Source of the DNA: a virus
Strand: one strand, 5' to 3'
DNA: 64,000 bases
Virus record (IMG/VR): IMGVR_UViG_3300036719_006047
Coordinates: 62,001-126,000 of that record
This document shows, piece after piece, positions 57,454-64,000 of this stretch; within the stretch, counting starts at the first letter, position 1; every line of letters begins with the position of its first letter. Under the pieces are notes generated by a model. It was not told the origin of the DNA, made no database searches, and saw nothing but the letters and a program-made list of their open reading frames with translations. Both the position numbers and the translations under genes were made by a program.

Positions 57454-58276
57454 GATCTACACCCCCATTCTGTGGTCTTCGTGGTACATGCACAAGCAGA
57501 TGTTCGCGGAAGGTGAGGAGAAGGTCAAGGCTCTTTTCGCGGAAAAGAAGCACGAACGGGACAACTTCCACTTCTCGTTCGGAAGTCGCAACAAGTTCAT
57601 GCTGTCCAGTCACTCTGACGGCTACGGCGGAGACGGACTTGTGGTGCTGCTTTCGTACAGCAAACCAGAAGCGGGTCGAGGCCAAACGCACAGCCACTCG
57701 TGCTACATCAACATCAAGCTGGCTGTGAGGAGGAAGAAGAAAGGCAAGGACGCAATGCCCACGAACGAAGAGACTTTCACCACTATCTTCGAGGGGCGAG
57801 AGGCTGTCAGCATAGAGACGATGTTTAGTGCTGCGGCAGGAGAAAAGAGCGCGAACGACACGCGCATCTTGCTGAAGTTTGTGGGTATGAACAAGAATCT
57901 GGACGATTGGGATGAAATCATCCAGAACCCGTTTCCTTCCTCCTTGTTCGACGTAAACTTGTCCAGAAAGGACGCAGAAAGGCTGTGCATTATGCTGCTT
58001 AGCCCAGACCAAAGCACATTCCACACAGGCAAAGAGCTGGCGAAAGTCTACCCCGGCTTGTCTGCACTCTTCTACGTGAACGATATCATGACAGAGGAAA
58101 TGAACTACTCTTGGGGCAGCCGAGATGACTGGAGCCGCGTGAACAAATACTTCGCCAAGCCGGCGGACGGAGTTGTTGACGCTTCGAAAGCGTTCGGTTC
58201 GATCTACGCGGAGTGCATTGAAGCCATGTTTGCATGCAAGAAATTGCGTAGGCTGTATAACCCTAAGACGAAATAG
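57446..58276 (+). CDS. Unknown 276-aa protein
   Basis: The protein has a basic N-terminal third (AEKKHERDNFHFSF) and a K-K-K-G-K-D patch near residue 95. Its middle is alpha/beta and aromatic residues are frequent. No motif or family is recognised. It is the last gene of the 50.1-58.3 kb run; a promoter follows. Confidence 0.75.
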   Translation: MDEIYTPILWSSWYMHKQMFAEGEEKVKALFAEKKHERDNFHFSFGSRNKFMLSSHSDGYGGDGLVVLLSYSKPEAGRGQTHSHSCYINIKLAVRRKKKGKDAMPTNEETFTTIFEGREAVSIETMFSAAAGEKSANDTRILLKFVGMNKNLDDWDEIIQNPFPSSLFDVNLSRKDAERLCIMLLSPDQSTFHTGKELAKVYPGLSALFYVNDIMTEEMNYSWGSRDDWSRVNKYFAKPADGVVDASKAFGSIYAECIEAMFACKKLRRLYNPKTK

Positions 58277-58291
58277 CATCGGCCAACCAGC

Positions 58292-58319
58292 TTGACTCCC
58301 CGTGACGCAGAGTTAGAAT
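58292..58319 (+). promoter_or_regulatory. Sigma-70-type promoter for the 58352 gene
   Basis: TTGACT (58292-58297), a 16-base spacer and TAGAAT (58314-58319) lie in the 75-bp gap, with the next ATG 33 bases on. Five of six -35 and five of six -10 positions match consensus. It is the best promoter match in the window. Confidence 0.65.
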
Positions 58320-58351
58320 TCTCACGCCCACTTTCGGGCCGTGAGGAAGAT

Positions 58352-58627
58352 ATGTCTAGCTTGCAAATCCAGTTCCCGATGAGCCCAAAGATCGATCGGG
58401 AAGACAACGAGTACTTTATCGGTTCCGCCCACGGACCCTTCACCGTGGACTTGAGCAACGCAACGTTCCTCTTCTTCCCTCCCGTCGACGACGATCCCAA
58501 GTCTCGCGGGACCTTGCTCATTCGGCCGAGCAACTACGTGAACCGCCACAAAGTCAAAGATGATCGCCCGAACGAGCAGTCGAACTGGGCTGACGACGAC
58601 AGAGACGGGGATCGCGATCGTGATTGA
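58352..58627 (+). CDS. Unknown 91-aa protein with D/R-rich tail
   Basis: The start ATG follows GTGAGGAAG. A beta-rich body (SLQIQFPMSP, FTVDLSNATFLFFPPVDD) ends in a highly charged Asp/Arg tail. No family is recognised. A strong hairpin follows the stop, so this may be a single-gene transcript with its own promoter. Confidence 0.7.
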   Translation: MSSLQIQFPMSPKIDREDNEYFIGSAHGPFTVDLSNATFLFFPPVDDDPKSRGTLLIRPSNYVNRHKVKDDRPNEQSNWADDDRDGDRDRD

Positions 58628-58655
58628 TTGACCCGAAAATTGTTTGACAGCAGTC

Positions 58656-58690
58656 ACCCCCGAAGGACGCTTGCAGGCGCCTTCGGGGGT
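58656..58690 (+). terminator. Strong hairpin, probable terminator
   Basis: ACCCCCGAAGG (58656-58666) pairs with CCTTCGGGGGT (58680-58690). The inner CGC/GCG extends it to 14 pairs around TTGCAG. Only a weak CTTT follows, so termination may need a factor. Confidence 0.55.
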
Positions 58691-58725
58691 GTAGCTTTAC
58701 CTACAACGCAAGAGGGCTACAGAGA

Positions 58726-59079
58726 ATGCACAAGGAAAAGTTCGACATCGTCTTCATCCACACCAAGAACGCAGGCGAGATGACGATCGCCCGGTCGTTT
58801 CGGTCGAGCAGAGCTGCTACCGAGGTGTGGTTCCCCTCGAAGAAGATCAGAGCCGCCATCAAGAAGGTGATGAACAAGAAGTCCGACATCAAGAACGTGA
58901 AGAATGTTGTCTTTTCAAACATCTCTTCGGACGACTTGTTCGAGATCATTCGACTGCTCGGTGGCCTCGACGATAGCATGCACGAAGACGGTCAGCTTCC
59001 TGCAGGCTGCATCAGCACAAAGCTGACCGAGCTTGAGCTCATCGCGAAAAACTACGACTTCGCGCTGTCGCTTGTGTAG
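58726..59079 (+). CDS. Unknown 117-aa protein
   Basis: The protein has a basic middle (SKKIRAAIKKVMNKKSDIKNVK) and an acidic segment after it. No family is recognised. It is first in the second MoxR/VWA operon. GAGGGC lies upstream. Confidence 0.7.
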   Translation: MHKEKFDIVFIHTKNAGEMTIARSFRSSRAATEVWFPSKKIRAAIKKVMNKKSDIKNVKNVVFSNISSDDLFEIIRLLGGLDDSMHEDGQLPAGCISTKLTELELIAKNYDFALSLV

Positions 59080-59081
59080 AC

Positions 59082-59591
59082 ATGATCACAGTTCTAGGAG
59101 AACACACACTGAAACTGGACGGGCAAGACGTAGTGCTCGTCGAGCTGAAAGATGAGACGACGGGGGCAATCTCTTTCGTAACCAAGTATCCGGTGACGAG
59201 AGACTTGTTTCCTGCGATTGAACCAAGCGGGAAAGCCAGCGAAGCCCTGCAAATCGAGGAGAGGAACTTCAACTTAGGCACGACAGAAGCTGTGATCGAA
59301 GAGGTTGCGAAGCAAGATCCTATCCTTTCGCACTACCAGTACCCCGAGAGAACAGACCACCTGCTCCGAGCGGTAAGCGAAGACAGTGGTCTGAGAGCAT
59401 CTTTGCTCTCGAGCAGCTTGCTGAAAAAGATGTTTTTGACCGAGAGGATGTTCGGAAACGATCTTGTCTTGTCCCATGAAGTTGCGTTCAAAGAGAACAG
59501 ATTGCCATTCCGTCTGAGCCACGCAACACAGAGTGTTTGCGGAGTGCTCTTTATCCCCTGCAACATCCCTGTCCTAGTGAGGAAGTCATGA
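59082..59591 (+). CDS. Unknown 169-aa protein upstream of MoxR copy 2
   Basis: A beta-rich N-terminus (VLGEHTLKLDGQDVVLVEL) precedes a helical remainder. It has no counterpart in the first MoxR operon by eye. It overlaps the ATPase gene by four bases, so it is probably a dedicated partner. Confidence 0.7.
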   Translation: MITVLGEHTLKLDGQDVVLVELKDETTGAISFVTKYPVTRDLFPAIEPSGKASEALQIEERNFNLGTTEAVIEEVAKQDPILSHYQYPERTDHLLRAVSEDSGLRASLLSSSLLKKMFLTERMFGNDLVLSHEVAFKENRLPFRLSHATQSVCGVLFIPCNIPVLVRKS

Positions 59592-60694
59592 AGTTCGCCC
59601 AAGCTGTCCGTCTCGTCTGCGCCAACCACAAGTCCAGCACGAAGCAGACGTTGTTTTTCCTCGGCCCGCCCGGCATCGGCAAGAGCAGCATCGCTTACGA
59701 GGCGAAGCGGGTGCTGAAAGAAACTGACTTGATCGACGTTGACGTGGTTGTTGTCGACCTCAGCAACGCTTTGCCCGAAGACCTCAACGGTCTGCCGAAG
59801 ACTGAAGGCGAGGTGATGCGCTTCATTCCAGACGAATGGCTGCACCGCCTTTGTCGGCCGGGGGCACAAGCTATTTTGGTGCTCGACGACCTCGCAGCGG
59901 CCTCGTCTGCCATTCAGGTGGCCACTCGTCAGCTTGCGCTCGATCGCAGGATTCACAATCACATCTTGTCTGATGGCGTAAGCATCATCGTCACGGGTAA
60001 CAGGTCAACAGACGGCGCGAAAGCCACACAGCTTCCGAGCCACTTCCGCAACTCAGTGCTTCTGATCTCGATCGATCCCGACTTTGATGCGTGGGTTTCG
60101 TGGTACAGGCACCAAGAGAACGTCGACCGCTCTATTGTCTCGTTCCTGTTATTCGCAAAGAAGTTCTTCAGCACTGTGCCGCAAGAAGCCGACAAGCTCG
60201 GAGCTTTCGCTACTCCCCGTTCGTGGTCGATGCTGGGTAGGTTGCTGCCACAAGTCGTGCCCTTGGGGGACGAAGACATTCTTCGCGAGACAGTCCACGG
60301 CCTCGTCGGCACAGGGCCGGGCGTAGAGTACTTGGCCTTCCGGTCCATGCAGAACGACACTGTCGACATCCAAGACTTCTTGCGAGACCCGAAAAGGACG
60401 CTGCCTGCTCCTTCCGACCTCGAGCGCTCCTACTTGATCGCGATCTGCTCGGCTGCCGTGACTCGCGTGGTCGAGGGCAAAGGGTCCGATGACTACGACA
60501 AGTTGGTCTACGCGATGGCGCACGTGGCGACCGACAAAAGAGACTTGTTTGCTTACGCCTTCCAGCTCGCTGAGTCGCTCGGAGGCAAGGAAGCTCGCCA
60601 GAGGTTCAGCTTTGCCGTGAGCCGGGTGGCGAAGCAAGACAAGTCGGTTCTCAGCTTGGTCAAGACCATCTCTGACTTGCTGGGTCAGTTCTGA
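59588..60694 (+). CDS. MoxR-type AAA+ ATPase, copy 2
   Basis: This 368-residue protein has Walker A G-P-P-G-I-G-K-S (26-33) and Walker B I-L-V-L-D-D-L (96-102). The A-L-P-E-D-L-N-G-L-P-K-T block, S-H-F-R-N-S-V-L and the I-V-T-G-N-R sensor are shared with copy 1 at 40254. It probably works with the next gene, as MoxR/VWA pairs do. Confidence 0.85.
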   Translation: MKFAQAVRLVCANHKSSTKQTLFFLGPPGIGKSSIAYEAKRVLKETDLIDVDVVVVDLSNALPEDLNGLPKTEGEVMRFIPDEWLHRLCRPGAQAILVLDDLAAASSAIQVATRQLALDRRIHNHILSDGVSIIVTGNRSTDGAKATQLPSHFRNSVLLISIDPDFDAWVSWYRHQENVDRSIVSFLLFAKKFFSTVPQEADKLGAFATPRSWSMLGRLLPQVVPLGDEDILRETVHGLVGTGPGVEYLAFRSMQNDTVDIQDFLRDPKRTLPAPSDLERSYLIAICSAAVTRVVEGKGSDDYDKLVYAMAHVATDKRDLFAYAFQLAESLGGKEARQRFSFAVSRVAKQDKSVLSLVKTISDLLGQF

Positions 60695-61950
60695 TGCAAG
60701 ACTTGAACAATAAGTGGGAAGCAGCTCTGCTTTCTCTGTCCTTCGCGTATCCCTTCTACGCGCACTTGCTCTACAAGGCGAAGCTGCAGTTTGTCGACAA
60801 CGACAAGTTGACTGCAAAGGTCAACCACAAGCTTGAGATCAAGATGGGAGCGAAGTTTGCGCGAAGCCTGTCGCAGACAGAGTTCTCGGGAGTTGTTCTT
60901 CACGAGGTATTGCACGTTGTGCTCGGATACCACGAACGGCTCAACACCAAAGACCATGTTTTGTTCAATATCGCTCACGACTACATCGTGAACGGCCTTG
61001 TGCAAGAAGCGCAGAAACACAAGTTCCGAGGGAATGACGTAGTCTGCTTGGCGGATGGATGTCTTCTCGAGCCGACGTGGTCGCACCTGGCTGCAGAAGA
61101 GATCTATGCTTTCTTGTCGGAGAGAGTCGAGAACAACGGAGGCAAAAGGAAGGTTAAGCTCAAATGCTACAACAAGACGAAGGGCAACTCGGAAGAAGTT
61201 GAAGTCGATCTCAACGAAAGCATGTACACGGACGTGGAAGAGTACGATCTACTGAGCGAATCTGAGATCAGGCAGCTGTCCTTGGAGATGGCGCAGCTAC
61301 TCAAAGAAGCAGAAATGCATCACAAGAGCAGCCGAGGAACTCTGCCCAGCGAGCTGCAGATCCGCATCGACGCTATTTGCACGCCGAAGATCCACTGGAA
61401 CTCCTTCATACGGAATCATGTGGGTAGTCGAATCGGTTCGCCCCATCCCACCTACATGCGCCGAAGCAGGAGGTCGGAAGCAGTAGGAGAGATACTTCCT
61501 GGATGGCGCAAAGATTCAGCCTCAAACATCATCTTGTTGTGGGACACCAGCGGGTCGATGTACGGGATGCACGAAGTTATTCTTTCTGAGTTTCGGTCTC
61601 TCGTGAGAGAGATGGGCTACTCGCTGCGCCTCATTCAGTGCGACGCGGCCGTGCAGTCAGACATGCTCCTCGAAGACGAGACTGTCATCGTCAAAGGCCA
61701 CGGCGGCTCCGATTTCCAGCCAGCGTTCAAGCTGCTGGAAGAGGAAAACGAGGATGTGTACGTCATCGCAATGACGGACGGGGAGATTGGGTACCCAGAA
61801 GACAAGCCAAGCTGCGTAAAGGACATTTTGTGGGTCTACACAAGGCTTTATTCCGGCTACCCGCCGCCTTACTTGTTCTCTTACGGAGACTGCATTCAGT
61901 TCGACGTCAAAGAAGGGACCGTCACTATCTTGCGTCGAGGTCACGCCTAA
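60694..61950 (+). CDS. COG3864-type metallopeptidase-VWA protein, copy 2
   Basis: This 418-residue protein has the zinc motif H-E-V-L-H (70-74) with H80, and a VWA-like domain with D-T-S-G-S (284-288), G-G-S-D-F-Q-P and M-T-D-G. It has the same architecture as the 41366 protein, with a different charged linker region. It shares one base with the ATPase stop and one with the next start. Duplication of the whole ATPase/VWA unit within the phage is the simplest explanation. Confidence 0.85.
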   Translation: MQDLNNKWEAALLSLSFAYPFYAHLLYKAKLQFVDNDKLTAKVNHKLEIKMGAKFARSLSQTEFSGVVLHEVLHVVLGYHERLNTKDHVLFNIAHDYIVNGLVQEAQKHKFRGNDVVCLADGCLLEPTWSHLAAEEIYAFLSERVENNGGKRKVKLKCYNKTKGNSEEVEVDLNESMYTDVEEYDLLSESEIRQLSLEMAQLLKEAEMHHKSSRGTLPSELQIRIDAICTPKIHWNSFIRNHVGSRIGSPHPTYMRRSRRSEAVGEILPGWRKDSASNIILLWDTSGSMYGMHEVILSEFRSLVREMGYSLRLIQCDAAVQSDMLLEDETVIVKGHGGSDFQPAFKLLEEENEDVYVIAMTDGEIGYPEDKPSCVKDILWVYTRLYSGYPPPYLFSYGDCIQFDVKEGTVTILRRGHA

Positions 61951-62456
61951 TGCCGAGGAGAGTAATCATCGAGGAGCGCACGTCGCCCGACCTGCAACAG
62001 CTTTTGCTGTCTTCGGGAGCCCTCGATATTGCGGAAGCCATCGACAACAGCCGGTTTCATGTGAACCAGCCGATAGCGATCACGAGGCCGGAAATCGTAG
62101 CAGTCACACTGAGGGGCAAGAGAGACAAGTTGTTTCTGCACGCGGAATGGGCGTTTACGCCACAACAGCTGCAGGAAGCAGTTTGGGTCTCGCAGTGCTC
62201 TGAGCCCCGCGTAGGAGACAGAGTACGGTCGTCTTTCGTGAGAAAGTCAGTCAAAATACATGCATTTTACCCTCACCCGTCGAAGGACGGATCTGTGTTC
62301 AAGAACATGATCGCCCTTTTCGACAACGACTTCGAGCGCTCAGAGAAGGTCGAGAAAAGGTTTGAGACGGAGATGAGGCGTGCTCGCTGCCACCACCTCG
62401 GCATGACCTACAACTTGTCCTTTGCTACCGTCTTTGCGAGAGAGTTGTTGCCGTGA
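61950..62456 (+). CDS. Unknown 168-aa protein downstream of VWA copy 2
   Basis: The protein is alpha/beta with several His (FHVNQ, LFLHAEW, IHAFYPHPS, CHHLG). No motif is certain. It occupies the position held by the sixth paralogue in the first operon but does not visibly resemble it. Confidence 0.7.
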   Translation: MPRRVIIEERTSPDLQQLLLSSGALDIAEAIDNSRFHVNQPIAITRPEIVAVTLRGKRDKLFLHAEWAFTPQQLQEAVWVSQCSEPRVGDRVRSSFVRKSVKIHAFYPHPSKDGSVFKNMIALFDNDFERSEKVEKRFETEMRRARCHHLGMTYNLSFATVFARELLP

Positions 62457-62629
62457 CAGAAAAAACAGAGTCTGTCATTCCGTTCGACTTTGACGTGAAA
62501 ACTGATTCAGAACCGCTTCGCGTCGAGTTCGACGTGATGGGAATCAATACGGATTGTGCCGTGAACTTTGTTTACTTGGTTTTCGAAGATACGCAAAAAC
62601 TCAGAAATGCTCTGGAGAAAAAGTCATGA
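62453..62629 (+). CDS. Unknown 58-aa protein
   Basis: The GTG overlaps the previous TGA and the TGA overlaps the next ATG, so it fits exactly in the operon. The acidic, beta-rich peptide contains I-P-F-D-F-D-V-K and C-A-V-N-F-V-Y-L-V-F. No family is recognised. Confidence 0.65.
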   Translation: MTEKTESVIPFDFDVKTDSEPLRVEFDVMGINTDCAVNFVYLVFEDTQKLRNALEKKS

Positions 62630-63753
62630 ACGCCACGCCTATCAACAACCTCACCGTCTCCTCTCGCGGTCTCGTCGACATGCGTAGCACGCGCACTCAG
62701 CCCATGAACAGGAGCCTCGAGGAGGTTCGTGACTACCTCAAGGCGCTCAACACCAAGCAGGATCCCGAAGACATCGTCCGCCCCGGCAGCCACTTGGCTG
62801 TGTTCTTCGAGAATGGAGTGATGACTGGTCGCTTCCTCACCCCTTCTGGCCTCGGGGACCAGGTGTACTCGTTCAGCTCCACGGGCGCCGCACAGTTGGC
62901 GAGCGAAGTGTTGCCGTCTCACTTCTTCCGCGGTCTTCGCGGCTTCGTCCAGATCGACGACGACGCCAAGAAGCTGGCTTCGCTCGTGTGGAACAAGTGC
63001 GCCACGCAGAGCAAGAACAACCTCTTGTTCCGCACCGTGAACTACAAGGATCCGGTCGACGGTGCCGTCAAGCGGATGATCCGGGCGGTCGTCAGCGAGA
63101 AGTACGCCGACTACTCGAACTTGCAGTACGTGCAGACGCTGCTCGACCACGGCGGCGACTTGATCCGCAACGCAAATGTTCTTGAGATGCGTGTTACCGA
63201 CGATCTCATGCGTCTTCGCGTGGCGATCGATCCTTTCGCCGAAGTCAACAAGCCCATTCGCATGGTCGAGCTGTGGAACTCGGAGGTCGCCAAGCGGCGC
63301 GTGTCGCTGCGCTCGGGCATCTACAAGCTCATCTGCACCAACGGTATGGGCCACTGGGACAAGGCCAACGACCACTCTTGGGTCCATCGCGGGGAGACGG
63401 GCAAGTTCCGGGATCGCGTCGAAAGTGCGGTCAAGGGGGCCATCACTGACGCGTCTGGCGTTGTCCACATGTACGAGATGGCGATCAACACTGTCATCAA
63501 CAAAGCGTTTGAGTTCATGACGGCGCAGATGACTCTCGAAGGCTTGACCCCCAACCACATCGCGGCTTCCGTCAAAGCTCTTGACGACACCACGACGACG
63601 CCCGGGAGCAAGCTCGCGTCGGTTGTCGACGCCATCACTCTGGCCGCTCAGGCCGAAGATCTCGAAACCCAAGACATGATGGAGGTGGCCGCAAGCAAGA
63701 TCATGTTCCGCGGCTTGCGTATGGCTCGCAATAACATCATCGAAATGGCGTGA
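62626..63753 (+). CDS. DUF932 (phage/plasmid-like) protein
   Basis: This 375-residue protein fits DUF932 in the A-V-V-S-E-K-Y-A-D-Y-S segment (about residues 145-155) and in V-S-L-R-S-G-I-Y-K-L-I-C-T-N-G-M (about 225-240). These proteins are widespread in phages and plasmids and have unknown function. Codon use is GC-rich, like the 22325 and 31991 genes, suggesting abundance. Confidence 0.8.
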   Translation: MNATPINNLTVSSRGLVDMRSTRTQPMNRSLEEVRDYLKALNTKQDPEDIVRPGSHLAVFFENGVMTGRFLTPSGLGDQVYSFSSTGAAQLASEVLPSHFFRGLRGFVQIDDDAKKLASLVWNKCATQSKNNLLFRTVNYKDPVDGAVKRMIRAVVSEKYADYSNLQYVQTLLDHGGDLIRNANVLEMRVTDDLMRLRVAIDPFAEVNKPIRMVELWNSEVAKRRVSLRSGIYKLICTNGMGHWDKANDHSWVHRGETGKFRDRVESAVKGAITDASGVVHMYEMAINTVINKAFEFMTAQMTLEGLTPNHIAASVKALDDTTTTPGSKLASVVDAITLAAQAEDLETQDMMEVAASKIMFRGLRMARNNIIEMA

Positions 63754-63770
63754 AGGTAGAGATCAGCAGC

Positions 63771-64000
63771 ATGTCAAACCAGTTCCCGTACGAAGTGTTC
63801 TCAAATAGTGTAGAAAGTTGGCTCGAAGGTAAGGAGTATTGGTGCTGTTGGGCCGTGTGGGAGAGGATGAAGGGTACGGTTCGAGTGAACGCAAACATTG
63901 ACTACGGATACGACTTGGCGAAGAGCCCAGAAGCGCGTGAGGTAGCGCTCGGCTTTGCTTGGGAAGACCTCGTCAATGCATTTTGCGGTTGCGGTACCAA
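63771..64000 (+). CDS. Unknown protein, cut by window edge
   Basis: The frame is open to the last base. A GTG at 63750 overlapping the previous stop would add seven residues. The visible 76 residues are Trp/Cys-containing (EYWCCWAVWERMKG and FCGCG near the edge). No family is recognised. Confidence 0.6.
   Translation, partial: MSNQFPYEVFSNSVESWLEGKEYWCCWAVWERMKGTVRVNANIDYGYDLAKSPEAREVALGFAWEDLVNAFCGCGT

Overview
The window looks like part of a large, probably jumbo-class, tailed-phage genome rather than a chromosome. Nearly every gene reads rightward in short-gapped or ATGA/GTGA-overlapping runs. There is a nine-gene tRNA array, an rIIA/rIIB pair, a lytic transglycosylase, a dNMP kinase, a MazG-like pyrophosphohydrolase, an orphan DNA methyltransferase and many unrecognised small proteins. 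I see no capsid, tail, portal, terminase or polymerase gene in these 64 kb. The host may be a Myxococcota/Bdellovibrionota-type bacterium. This is inferred from a MopE-type/FG-GAP lipoprotein carrying a C-x-D-x-x-D-N-D-x-D-G motif, an FGE-sulfatase protein and a Cas6 of the myxobacterial type.

Layout. (1) 1-1.2 kb: the end of a DUF3987-like gene converges on a leftward gene with an integrase-N-terminal-like fold. (2) 1.2-1.93 kb: a divergent noncoding region with operator-like 22-bp inverted sites and an array of 9-bp tandem repeats. (3) 1.93-4.93 kb: four GC-rich unknown genes, three of them preceded by near-identical ~160-bp leaders. (4) 5.0-6.1 kb: a promoter and nine tRNA genes with one, possibly two, embedded structured RNAs. 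(5) 6.1-34.4 kb: early/metabolic genes, including SLOG, transglycosylase, rIIA/rIIB, a macrodomain/PARG-like protein, a five-HTH protein, two AAA ATPases, a phosphoesterase, a HAD protein, MazG and an 806-residue VWA protein. (6) 34.4-35.2 kb: a second noncoding regulatory region sharing a 10-mer with the first. (7) 35.2-44.6 kb: a continuous operon with five tandem paralogues, a MoxR-type AAA ATPase, a metallopeptidase-VWA protein, a sixth divergent paralogue, a Cas6-family protein and an HExxH protein. (8) 44.8-50.1 kb: a secreted-protein cargo island of mixed composition with a 99-bp direct repeat at its left part. (9) 50.1-58.3 kb: cupin-like protein, methyltransferase, dNMP kinase and small zinc proteins. 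(10) 58.3-64 kb: a second MoxR/metallopeptidase-VWA module and a DUF932 protein.

The strongest candidate for an undescribed system is the 35.2-44.6 kb operon. A solitary Cas6-family RNA endoribonuclease-like protein is translationally coupled to a MoxR/metallopeptidase-VWA pair and a tandem family of about 300-residue proteins. No CRISPR array or other cas gene is visible. The second, smaller MoxR/VWA module at 59-62.6 kb lacks Cas6 and the paralogue array, so the two can be compared.

All family assignments are from reading the sequence and recalling family motifs. No searches were run.
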